8,406 bases of DNA from Candidatus Omnitrophota bacterium (lineage in GTDB: Bacteria; Omnitrophota; Koll11; Duberdicusellales; 4484-171). Positions 1 to 6,117 of the stretch are shown piece after piece. Positions within the stretch are counted from its first letter, which is position 1, and each line of letters begins with the position of its first letter. The stretch spans positions 1-8,406 of the forward strand of contig JAUYCY010000127.1 in assembly GCA_030692055.1 (NCBI GenBank), read 5' to 3'. A program made the position numbers and the translations under genes. Under the pieces are notes generated by a model. It searched no databases. It was not told the origin of the DNA and saw only the letters and a list, made by a program, of their open reading frames with translations.

Positions 1-2879
1 CCTAAACATAGCATAACCCAAATATTTAACAACTCCGCTGTTGCTCCGCTAAGGCGCGCGACAAAGCCTTTAGCCCATAAACTTTTGTCAGGATAAGCAC
101 TGCTTACGATAAAAGAAGAATTTTCTAAAATATTTCTCCCGTAGGTTCTAGGCTCAAGAAAACACACTGCGCAGTTATAAAAATCTTTGAAAAATTCTTC
201 ATATAGCCCTTTCTTTAATACCTCTAAAAGATACTTATATTCCATATGCAGCCAAATAGACTCATTCTCCAGCCAACCCGGAACAAATATCCGGCTTCTG
301 CCGATCTCTAAGGGTTCATCGCTAAGCGAAGCATTTAAGCGGTACATCTTTAGCTTGGCGTCAAAAAGCGAAGATTCTTTTAGGGGCTGATATAAATTTC
401 CATTGCCCTCTACTCTTAAGCTATGCACAGCGCCCTCTAAAAAATGCGGCAAAGCTCTTTTAACAAACCTTGACGCAACAACATATTTATTTTTTACGCT
501 GTAGTTGGCTAAGTTATAACTAAAATAGGCAAAATAGAGGCCGGTTGCTTTGTCCTTAGCTTTGGCTATCGCTAAATTTAATTTAGCGGTGAGATTTTCT
601 AAAAATTTCTCTATTATTTGGCAATTAAGCTCTTTTTGTTTTCCTGCAAGGCAAAAAAAAGTCTGCTTTCTAAACTTTTCTTTTATAGAATTAGATTTAT
701 CCCACCATAAAAAATCTTTATCTTTTTTGTTATCAGCTAAATGGGCCTTAAGCAAATTATTTAGGCTATTTAGAAACCAAAAGACTTCCTGCGCGACTTT
801 AACTTTTACTATGCCTTTGGCTTGTAATCTTTTTATCGCCTCTGTAAGCATAAGGCAGGCGCGCTTGAGCTCTAAAGTTTCACATAACGAAGAACCAAAA
901 AGGGCAGGCAGGCCGTTTAGCGAATCGCACCAGCCGGGCTTATCCGCTTCCATCTCTATGCCGATACCTTGGGGATCTAAACTGGCAGCTTTATTTAAAA
1001 TGAGCGCTAAAATCTTTTCCACCAGATGCGTGCGGTAAATATTTCCCTTTTTATCTCTTAAGAAATTCGCAAATCTTCCTCTTTTTCCTAAAAGCAGCCG
1101 CTTGGCTTGGACCTCCTCTACGCTATGCCACTGATAAACCTTGCTATCTTTTAGATGGTACCTGCGTTTTCTTTCCTTAACTCTGTATTCATCATCCCAA
1201 AAACAATAGTCGTTGCTTAAAAATAGCTCTCCTGCTTTGTCGGGATAAAAGTAGAGAAAACTTTCGATAAGGTCCAAATTATAACGCCAATGGTCTATCC
1301 AGTATCCTTCACCATGGGTAGCCATGGGCTCTCTCAAAGCTCTATCAACCAATCGCTTGGCTAATTCCTCTCTCTTGGCTATTACTATCCCTTCCTCTTT
1401 AAGCAGCTCAAAGAAATCACCTAGATGAAATCCTGTTAGCATTAAAGAAAGAACTTTCTTATCGTTTATGCTAAATTCTTTTAAAATCGCCGATGCCTCT
1501 TTCTTGCCAAAAAATAGCCTCTCTCCTTTTACTACTAGGGGATTATAGCCGTCTATTTTTATAAAATTGAGGAAATAAATAATATTTTTATTTGCGATGA
1601 CAGGATTAAAGAATAAATCCATGCGGCGATTTTGGTTGATGTCGCGGTAATTTGATTCTCCTTCGCTAAAGTAGGAAGGAAGCAGCTTAAATTTATTATA
1701 ATCCCTTTCCAGGTCTCCGTGTTTCCTTGAAAAGATGTAATAGATATCTTTACCGTTAAACTTTCCGCCAGGGGCGGATCCGCCTTTGGCGGAATAGGGG
1801 TAGCCTCCCCGTAAAACATTATCCAGATAAGTACAGCCGATATAGTGGTTTAGCGGACCGGAAGCTGACACGCAAAGGGCGTGATTTTTTATCTCGTCAA
1901 TGATATCTTCGTTTTCTTTGGCCTTCTCTTTTAAAAAGTTCTCATCTAAATTATGCACAAATTCTTTAATCAAATCCGATTTAAAGCAAGAACCAAAAAT
2001 ACTATAAAACTTTTTCTCCTGCCCTGGTTTTAAATTCCATTTGAAATGACTAAAAGTGCAGGGAGTTTTGCCAAAGGTTATCTGATTCAACGGCGGGCGA
2101 AAATGCTTCTTGAAAAAATTAACAGGTGTGGAGTAAGAAGTATCCTCGGCAAAAATCACGCCGGGATCAACAATAAGGTAAGGAGAAACTTTTTTACCGT
2201 TATCGTGGTAAAAAGAACAGTTGAAAGTAGCGCCATCAACATATTTAGTTTGGCTGCTATCTTTTGGGTCGACAATCAGACGAAAAATAGCTAGATTGTC
2301 GTAGATATAGGAACGCATCCATGCTTCCAGGGTACGCGCTAAATCTTTGAGTAAAACATGATTGAGGCCAAAAGGAATAATTTTGGGCAGCCCATCCAGA
2401 ACTTCTAAATCAACTTCTTTATCAGATATGTTTTTTATAGAGAGCTCTCTCACCAGAGCGCCGACAATAGTATTAGGCAAGGTAAAATATTTTACGCAAA
2501 AATTTAAACCCAAATTGGCGTTAGTTTTTCTAATTTCAAAAGAAGCGCTTTTAACCACCATCTCCTCTTCTCTTTCATAATCCGAAATAACACGAAATGG
2601 CTCATAGTTAATTTTATCGCCAATTTTTAAAAATGTGCGAAAACCTACTAGCCCAGCAAAACAATAAGCATTATTGGCAGGAAAGAATTCGGTTATGGAA
2701 TGGTCTTTATCTTTGATACCGAAACTTATTACTCCTTGCGCGCGGTTTACATAAAATACCCAGATAGGAACGCCCCATGCGCCGGCTACACCGGGAAGAA
2801 AATTAGAAAATGGCGGCTTGCTATTATAGTTTTTTATAACAAAACTGCCGTCGTCTCTAAGTAAATAATCGCTGTCCAT
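1..2879 (-). CDS. Cellobiose-phosphorylase-like (GH94-type) protein, C-terminus cut by window edge
   Basis: An uninterrupted frame of 959 codons runs from ATG at 2879 to the left edge with no stop, so the C-terminus is missing. TAGGAG lies 5 nt before the ATG and supports the start. The protein resembles large proteins usually annotated as cellobiose phosphorylase. An N-terminal beta-rich part (about 1-300) precedes a helical part. Blocks that look conserved are FSRKHGDLERDYN (about 383-395), RDINQNRRMD (412-421), MEADKPGWCDSLNGLPALFGSS (643-664), and ENSSFIVSSAYPD with KGFVARLSGATAE near the end of the visible part. Known members phosphorolyse beta-glucosides or beta-glucans in the cytoplasm, releasing a sugar 1-phosphate. 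Neither substrate nor catalytic residue can be fixed here, and I see no signal peptide. Residues 363-372 (SAKGGSAPGG) come from a palindromic DNA insert described separately. Family assignment is from recognition of motifs, not from a search. Confidence 0.8.
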   Translation of the reverse strand, partial: MDSDYLLRDDGSFVIKNYNSKPPFSNFLPGVAGAWGVPIWVFYVNRAQGVISFGIKDKDHSITEFFPANNAYCFAGLVGFRTFLKIGDKINYEPFRVISDYEREEEMVVKSASFEIRKTNANLGLNFCVKYFTLPNTIVGALVRELSIKNISDKEVDLEVLDGLPKIIPFGLNHVLLKDLARTLEAWMRSYIYDNLAIFRLIVDPKDSSQTKYVDGATFNCSFYHDNGKKVSPYLIVDPGVIFAEDTSYSTPVNFFKKHFRPPLNQITFGKTPCTFSHFKWNLKPGQEKKFYSIFGSCFKSDLIKEFVHNLDENFLKEKAKENEDIIDEIKNHALCVSASGPLNHYIGCTYLDNVLRGGYPYSAKGGSAPGGKFNGKDIYYIFSRKHGDLERDYNKFKLLPSYFSEGESNYRDINQNRRMDLFFNPVIANKNIIYFLNFIKIDGYNPLVVKGERLFFGKKEASAILKEFSINDKKVLSLMLTGFHLGDFFELLKEEGIVIAKREELAKRLVDRALREPMATHGEGYWIDHWRYNLDLIESFLYFYPDKAGELFLSNDYCFWDDEYRVKERKRRYHLKDSKVYQWHSVEEVQAKRLLLGKRGRFANFLRDKKGNIYRTHLVEKILALILNKAASLDPQGIGIEMEADKPGWCDSLNGLPALFGSSLCETLELKRACLMLTEAIKRLQAKGIVKVKVAQEVFWFLNSLNNLLKAHLADNKKDKDFLWWDKSNSIKEKFRKQTFFCLAGKQKELNCQIIEKFLENLTAKLNLAIAKAKDKATGLYFAYFSYNLANYSVKNKYVVASRFVKRALPHFLEGAVHSLRVEGNGNLYQPLKESSLFDAKLKMYRLNASLSDEPLEIGRSRIFVPGWLENESIWLHMEYKYLLEVLKKGLYEEFFKDFYNCAVCFLEPRTYGRNILENSSFIVSSAYPDKSLWAKGFVARLSGATAELLNIWVMLCL
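1764..1793 (-). repeat. Tandem 15-nt palindromes inserted in frame in the phosphorylase gene
   Basis: Two adjacent 15-nt palindromes, TCCGCC-AGG-GGCGGA (1764-1778) and TCCGCC-TTT-GGCGGA (1779-1793), occupy exactly 30 nt. They lie in codon phase and encode two pentapeptides, SAKGG and SAPGG (residues 363-372). The GC-rich block contrasts with the AT-rich gene around it. The same TCCGCC...GGCGGA ends occur at 6059-6116. The likely reading is a dispersed palindromic repeat tolerated in a surface loop, as with Rickettsia palindromic elements. That comparison is analogy only. Confidence 0.7.
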
Positions 2880-2884
2880 AATTG

Positions 2885-2890
2885 CTCCTA
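2885..2890 (-). promoter_or_regulatory. Ribosome binding site of the phosphorylase-like gene
   Basis: TAGGAG on the minus strand, 5 nt before the ATG at 2879. It fixes the start codon. The 45-nt gap to the stop of the four-helix-bundle gene holds no clear promoter, so the phosphorylase may be read from upstream, through the inverted-repeat cassette. Confidence 0.7.
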
Positions 2891-2897
2891 ATCAAAA

Positions 2898-3332
2898 CAG
2901 AAGACAGAGGTCAGATGACAGATGTCAGAGAGAATGCCAGTTGTAGCTTAAGCGATAAAGCATAGCATTGACTTCGTCATACTTAATATCTAACTTCCTG
3001 TGCGCTTCGTTGGTTATATATTTACAATCTCTGGCAAAATCAAGCCAACCCCTTGTTTCTTCGGATGAACCCAAAGAATCATTTAGATGCCTGACAAATA
3101 CCTGTTCATATTTACGCTTGGCATAGCCTTCACGAATATTTATAGCTACTGATCTTGAAGAACGCATTATCTGTCGGTTAAGGAATATACTTCTTCTTTG
3201 GGAAATTTCTTGGTTATTTCAAATATTTCCATTGCAAGTTTATATGTTGTTTCATATACCTTTAAATCCCTTATATTTTTAATTGCCATTCTGCCTCCCC
3301 TCTGTCTTCTGACTTCCGACCTCTGACTTCTG
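2898..3332. mobile_element. Four-helix-bundle gene cassette bounded by low-complexity inverted repeats
   Basis: The frameshifted four-helix-bundle gene is enclosed by two 31-nt arms, 2898-2928 and 3302-3332, that are inverted copies at 25 of 31 positions. All mismatches but one are A/T swaps. The outermost 15 nt match at 14 positions, and 2898-2910 (CAGAAGACAGAGG) also has a perfect inverted copy at 3299-3311. The arms are made of short degenerate CTGACTT/CTCTG units. Single-stranded DNA or RNA of the cassette would fold into a long stem with the gene in its loop. This resembles intervening sequences in 23S rRNA, whose ends pair and whose loops carry genes of this family. Calling it a mobile cassette is inference; no target-site duplication was recognised. 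Confidence 0.55.
2925..3289 (-). pseudogene. Four-helix-bundle protein of the 23S rRNA intervening-sequence (S23/IVP) family, frameshifted
   Basis: ATG at 3289, preceded by GGAGG 4 nt away, opens a 40-residue frame (MAIKNIRDLKVYETTYKLAM... ending SLTDR) that stops at TAA 3169-3167. The next frame starts at ATG 3167 and gives 80 residues beginning MRSSRSVAINIREGYAKRK and ending at TGA 2925. Joined by one added base (GAC-CAG in place of GACAG), they make a normal-length protein of 121 residues with the family's LTDQI..RSSRSVA..I.EG core. So a 1-nt deletion splits the gene. Stop and restart overlap as TAATG, so coupled translation of two pieces remains possible, as does a sequencing error. The family is helical and is related to the Avd accessory protein of diversity-generating retroelements; the role of free-standing copies is unknown. 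The TGA and last codons lie in the left inverted repeat arm. Confidence 0.85.
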
Positions 3333-3343
3333 CTATATGCAAA

Positions 3344-3985
3344 TTATTCGTATAAATCCAAAACCTCCCGCAGCGAGGATACAACTTTTTTATTTCTATA
3401 TTTCTTTACTGAGGAAAGCGCACTGGAGCCGCCCCTTACAAACACAAAATCAACATCAGCGCGCCTGGCTGTTTCTAAATCAATATCCATATCACCGATA
3501 AAAACAGCATCTTGCTTATTTAGCGAAGATTTCTTTATAATCGTATTCAATATTTTAGGATTGGGTTTGTTGCTTTTGATCTCATCGGCACAAAGAACCA
3601 TATTAAAGAATTTCTTTATTCCCAGCGCCTCTAAAATCAAATTGGTGAAATAACTCGGCCGATTTGACGCGATGGCAGTGATTTTTTTCCTTCGCTTTAA
3701 CGTGCATAGAAGTTGCTTTGCGTGGGGCCTTAGTTTAGAGTACGTTAAAACTGCTTTTTTATGGTGGGCGCGATAAATCGCCAATGCTCTTTTAAAATCT
3801 TTTTTAGAAAAAAAAGTTTTCATGAAAACTTTGTCGCCTCTGCCAACTTCCCGTTTCGCTTTTTCGTAACTGACGGCCGGGCAACCTAATTTCTTAAGCG
3901 TAAAATTTAAACTTTTCTCTATCGCTCTGTAAGCGTTAGCTAAAGTTCCGTCTAAATCAAAGATGTAAAGCCTCTTGCTGATCAT
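3344..3985 (-). CDS. HAD-superfamily hydrolase, phosphoglycolate-phosphatase-like
   Basis: The 213-residue protein has all four HAD motifs. Motif I is DLDGT with nucleophile D10 and acid D12; motif II is S107 in ASNRP; motif III is K140 in SNKPNP; motif IV is GD165xxxD169. The helical cap (about residues 16-85) is of the C1 type seen in phosphoglycolate phosphatase and related small-phosphoester phosphatases. Such enzymes are cytoplasmic, Mg-dependent and often of broad specificity, so the substrate is not predicted. Length is typical. The ATG at 3985 begins seven codons before motif I, as expected, but no Shine-Dalgarno sequence precedes it. The upstream 120 nt up to bioY are an inverted repeat element. 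The gene may be co-transcribed with bioY through that element; no independent promoter is clear. Confidence 0.85.
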   Translation of the reverse strand: MISKRLYIFDLDGTLANAYRAIEKSLNFTLKKLGCPAVSYEKAKREVGRGDKVFMKTFFSKKDFKRALAIYRAHHKKAVLTYSKLRPHAKQLLCTLKRRKKITAIASNRPSYFTNLILEALGIKKFFNMVLCADEIKSNKPNPKILNTIIKKSSLNKQDAVFIGDMDIDLETARRADVDFVFVRGGSSALSSVKKYRNKKVVSSLREVLDLYE

Positions 3986-3993
3986 ATATGTAA

Positions 3994-4113
3994 GTAGCTA
4001 TATGCAAAGCGCAAGGCGCAGAGCGCATGGCGTTTAAAAACAATTCTGCAAAGACTTATAAAAATTTGTAGCTATTCTTAGCGCTTCGCGCTATGCGCTA
4101 TGCGAATTACTAC
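3994..4113. repeat. Gene-less low-complexity inverted repeat between bioY and the HAD gene
   Basis: Arms 3994-4030 and 4077-4113 are imperfect inverted copies. The core (4004-4030 against 4077-4103) matches at 19 of 27 positions, 18 of the first 23, and GTAG/CTAC closes the outside. The arms consist of GCGCA/AGCGC-type short units (GCAAAGCGCAAGGCGCAGAG; GCGCTATGCGCTATGC), far richer in GC than the 46-nt AT-rich centre. The right arm ends on the bioY stop codon (4110-4112) and the left arm ends 8 nt before the HAD start, so the element fills the whole spacer. The architecture matches the arms of the four-helix-bundle cassette. Confidence 0.6.
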
Positions 4114-4643
4114 TTTATTTTTGTAGCTATAATGGATGCTAGGCTTATTTTAAAAATCTCTCCGCCGATAAACGGTAAAAGCCCCGCCGATACCGCAGAA
4201 GCAAAAGAGAATTTATGAAATAGCATAAGCCAAATGATTCCTGGTGTGTAAATAACGCTAGCTACTAAAAAAAAGAAAAAAAAGTTTTTGAAAAAAGTTC
4301 TCTCCCCGGGCAGCAGGCGAGAAAAAATAATAGTGGCCGCAAAGAAACCTAGTATATAACCGCCCGTGGGCCCCAAAAGATAGATAAAACCGCTGCCAAA
4401 ATTGGTAAAGACCGGTAACCCTACCAGTCCAAAAAATACATACGCCCCTTGGGAGAGAAACGCTTTGTTTTTAAGAAAAATTATACTTAGGTACACTACA
4501 AATGTTTGCATGGTTATAGGCACAGGCGTAAAAAAAAGAGGTATACGCACGTAGGCAGACAGAACCATTAAAAAAGTAAATGCTAAAATAAGAACGATTT
4601 CAAAAATAAGTTGCTGTTTTTGGCTGCAAGAAATTGCTTTCAT
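4110..4643 (-). CDS. bioY: BioY, biotin-binding S component of an ECF transporter
   Basis: The 177-residue, very hydrophobic protein has about six membrane segments (roughly 12-30, 36-57, 61-80, 86-108, 118-140 and 148-175). It carries BioY signatures: FTPVPITMQTF (38-48) and LLGPTGGYILGF (89-100). BioY binds biotin in the cytoplasmic membrane and in most bacteria works with the shared energising module EcfA/EcfA'/EcfT, which is not in this window. Some solitary BioY proteins are reported to transport on their own. The family's C-terminal Asp-x-x-Lys, which contacts biotin, appears here as E162-I-F-K165, a conservative change. The ATG at 4643 has a strong AAGGAG 5 nt upstream. No biotin synthesis gene is adjacent, which fits scavenging, though only a few genes are visible. 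Confidence 0.9.
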   Translation of the reverse strand: MKAISCSQKQQLIFEIVLILAFTFLMVLSAYVRIPLFFTPVPITMQTFVVYLSIIFLKNKAFLSQGAYVFFGLVGLPVFTNFGSGFIYLLGPTGGYILGFFAATIIFSRLLPGERTFFKNFFFFFLVASVIYTPGIIWLMLFHKFSFASAVSAGLLPFIGGEIFKISLASIIATKIK

Positions 4644-4647
4644 AATG

Positions 4648-4655
4648 TCTCCTTT
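4648..4655 (-). promoter_or_regulatory. Ribosome binding site of bioY
   Basis: GAAAGGAG on the minus strand, ending about 5 nt before the ATG at 4643. It is strong and well placed. Confidence 0.75.
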
Positions 4656-4666
4656 CTTATAAACTC

Positions 4667-4736
4667 CAGGCTACATGCCACAAGCTACATGCCACAAGAT
4701 TTAGAAATGAATCCTGCGCCCTGAGGCTGAAGCCTG
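4667..4736. repeat. Short inverted and tandem repeat in the bioY leader
   Basis: A 14-nt unit, GCTACATGCCACAA, occurs twice in perfect tandem (4670-4683 and 4684-4697). The stretch starts with CAGGCT (4667) and ends with AGCCTG (4731-4736). The inverse of 4721-4736 (CAGGCTTCAGCCTCAG) aligns with CAGGCTACATGCCACA of the left side. This is a smaller version of the low-complexity inverted arrays seen at 2898-3332, 3994-4113 and 6717-6803. It lies within 25 nt of the bioY ATG, so it would form part of the bioY leader RNA. Confidence 0.5.
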
Positions 4737-4798
4737 AAACTAGTCTCAATAGGACGTTCATTGTATCATAGAAATAAGGAAAAAGAAGAAAAAATTAT

Positions 4799-4810
4799 GT
4801 AAAATTTTAC
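4799..4810. other. 12-nt AT-rich palindrome upstream of bioY
   Basis: GTAAAATTTTAC is a perfect palindrome about 156 nt upstream of the bioY start. It could be an operator, but no known biotin regulator box is recognised and AT-rich palindromes arise easily by chance. Confidence 0.25.
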
Positions 4811-4861
4811 GGGCAGGTGTACGTTATTTAGAATTACGCCTGGGATACCATCAATTAACCC

Positions 4862-4888
4862 AAAAATGCATTTGAAAAATGTATTTTT
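4862..4888. repeat. AT-rich hairpin
   Basis: AAAAATGCAT (4862-4871) pairs with ATGTATTTTT (4879-4888), a 10-bp stem with one G-T pair and a 7-nt loop. It is the first of a run of hairpins filling 4862-5117 between the phospholipase and bioY. Confidence 0.5.
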
Positions 4889-4899
4889 CGCCTGAAGGG

Positions 4900-5009
4900 C
4901 AGCCCTTTATTTTTCATAAGAAGATTCTCATTCGTAGAAATAAAGGGCTGGGTTAACCCAGCACCAATTTTCTGCGTATGAGTATTCTTCTTTGGAAAAA
5001 TTGGTGCTG
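4900..5009. repeat. Mirror pair of 51-nt hairpins around a 16-nt palindrome
   Basis: Hairpin A (4900-4950) has a perfect 13-bp stem, CAGCCCTTTATTT with AAATAAAGGGCTG. Hairpin B (4959-5009) has a perfect 13-bp stem, CAGCACCAATTTT with AAAATTGGTGCTG. Both are 51 nt and are symmetric about 4954.5, the centre of the palindrome GCTGGGTTAACCCAGC (4947-4962). Read inverted, B has the same end bases (CAGC/GCTG) and similar 25-nt loops sharing AAGAAGA, CTCAT and AGAAA. The stem interior differs at five pairs, each still paired. The layout resembles inverted REP doublets (BIMEs). The type of element is not recognised. Confidence 0.65.
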
Positions 5010-5018
5010 CTCGTTGAG

Positions 5019-5117
5019 GGAAAAATGCCGTGTACCTTTTAGTGTATTAGGATTGTTATGCAACCTTTTGTTTTCGATAGAATTATAACCTTTTTGTGCT
5101 TTCAGCGGCATTTTTCC
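5019..5117. repeat. 99-nt element with 12-nt perfect inverted ends
   Basis: GGAAAAATGCCG (5019-5030) and CGGCATTTTTCC (5106-5117) are exact inverted copies enclosing 75 AT-rich nt. The right end lies 2 nt beyond the phospholipase stop codon. The interior contains AATTATAACCT (minus-strand AGGTTATAATT), an 11-mer also found inside the 6161-6290 element. It could act in transcript folding downstream of the phospholipase gene, but it has no T-tract, so a standard terminator is not supported. Confidence 0.5.
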
Positions 5118-5119
5118 GG

Positions 5120-6037
5120 TTAATATTTTCTCTTTCTTAAAATATAAGCTAGAGAAAAAAACTTTTTTATTCGTTCTTTTTTTAAAGCCCTAAGAAGCTC
5201 GTCAGCGTGCTGCAAAACCTCCTCTTCTCCCTTCTTAACCAACTCCGCGCCTCTGGCAAAATCCCCCCAAGGGAAAGACTCCAAATTAGGAGAAAACAAA
5301 TAATCTATTCCTGTAAGGCTATCTTCAATGATTCTCTTATAGCGTATCCTATCAGCTAAATTCATAACATCCATAGCGCTTCTCATAGCTGGGAAATAAT
5401 AACCGGAACTTTCTAAGTTTATTGCGATTATAAAATCAGCCTTATCCTTAATTATTTTTGCCGGTATCGGCATCAACACTCCGCCGTCTATTAAAATTTT
5501 ATTTCCCCATTTTATGGGAGGAAAAAAGCCCGGATAAGCACAAGACGCTAAAGCAGCCATACTTAAAGGGCCACTGGCAAGGCATATGGGTTCACCTTTA
5601 GCTAAATCTACGCTGGTGGCGTAAAATGGAATTTTACAATCAGAAAAAGAAAAATCCTCAAAAATATTTTTGAATACCTTAAAAAATGTTTTAAAGTCAG
5701 CTAAAGAAGGTTTAATTATGCGTAAATTCCAAATGCAAAATTCCTTGACCAAGCTAAGGCATTTCTCAGAAAATAGCCTTTTCGCCTCAACATTGGTGGG
5801 GGGGAAGCTATCCTTAAGCAAGGCTATTGCTTTCTGGTGATTATTGATGACACGAAAAATCTTTTCTTCTAAGGCCTTTGTGTCGGGGTTAAGGGCATAA
5901 AGCCCACCGATAACTGCGCCTATGGAAGTTCCGGAAATTACATCTATTTTTACTTTTAGCTTTTCCAGGGCTCTTAAGGCGCCGATATGAAAAAATCCAA
6001 GCGCCACTCCACCACCTAAAGCAAGACCGATCTTCAA
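5120..6037 (-). CDS. Patatin-like phospholipase, RssA-like
   Basis: The 305-residue protein carries the complete patatin set: the glycine-rich oxyanion loop GGGVALG (8-14), the nucleophile elbow G-T-S38-I-G, and the catalytic D184-G-G. The remaining domain motifs (SDCKIPFYATSVDL about 132-145; SCAYPGFFPP about 165-174) fit bacterial patatin-like lipid acyl hydrolases of the RssA/YchK type. There is no signal peptide or membrane segment, so it should act in the cytoplasm or at the inner membrane face; its lipid substrate is unknown. The start is TTG at 6037: AAGGAGG lies 9 nt upstream, the first residues (MKIGLALGGG) match the usual family start, and an earlier TTG is closed at once by TGA. 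Hairpin elements begin 5 nt upstream of the Shine-Dalgarno and 2 nt past the stop. Confidence 0.9.
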   Translation of the reverse strand: MKIGLALGGGVALGFFHIGALRALEKLKVKIDVISGTSIGAVIGGLYALNPDTKALEEKIFRVINNHQKAIALLKDSFPPTNVEAKRLFSEKCLSLVKEFCIWNLRIIKPSLADFKTFFKVFKNIFEDFSFSDCKIPFYATSVDLAKGEPICLASGPLSMAALASCAYPGFFPPIKWGNKILIDGGVLMPIPAKIIKDKADFIIAINLESSGYYFPAMRSAMDVMNLADRIRYKRIIEDSLTGIDYLFSPNLESFPWGDFARGAELVKKGEEEVLQHADELLRALKKERIKKFFSLAYILRKRKY

Positions 6038-6046
6038 AGCTTCAAG

Positions 6047-6053
6047 CCTCCTT
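6047..6053 (-). promoter_or_regulatory. Ribosome binding site deciding the TTG start of the phospholipase
   Basis: AAGGAGG on the minus strand, 9 nt before the TTG at 6037. There is no in-frame ATG nearby, so this site is the main evidence for the TTG start. Confidence 0.75.
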
Positions 6054-6058
6054 CAATG

Positions 6059-6116
6059 TCCGCCATTCGCCTTAGACGAATGGCGAGATCTCGTCAAAAT
6101 CAAAGATTTTGGCGGA
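6059..6116. repeat. TCCGCCA/TGGCGGA foldback with internal hairpins
   Basis: TCCGCCA (6059-6065) and TGGCGGA (6110-6116) are inverted ends. Inside are CGCCATTCG (6061-6069) with CGAATGGCG (6077-6085), the palindrome GAGATCTC, and AAAATC with GATTTT. The outer stem and first hairpin share bases, so two alternative folds compete. The ends are the same as the in-gene palindromes at 1764-1793, suggesting one dispersed family. The element sits in the phospholipase leader, next to its ribosome binding site. Confidence 0.55.
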
Positions 6117-6117
6117 A

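Noticed and set aside
550..1038. Plus-strand open frame of 162 codons, with smaller ones at 187-390, 2046-2294 and 2362-2580
   Set aside because: All lie opposite the continuous phosphorylase-like frame and encode no recognisable protein.
1741..1810. Frameshift or insertion damaging the phosphorylase-like gene
   Set aside because: The 30-nt palindromic insert keeps the frame, and conserved motifs continue on both sides.
1559..1819. Minus-strand open frame of 86 codons
   Set aside because: It is another frame inside the phosphorylase-like gene, which reads through without a break.
4947..4962. GCTGGGTTAACCCAGC as a BirA-type biotin operator for bioY
   Set aside because: It contains GGTTAACC, but BirA sites have two half-sites about 14-16 nt apart; this one is the centre of the hairpin pair and lies about 300 nt from the bioY start.
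4644..5119. Riboswitch upstream of bioY
   Set aside because: The spacer is a series of separate hairpins and repeats; none matches a riboswitch core that I recognise.
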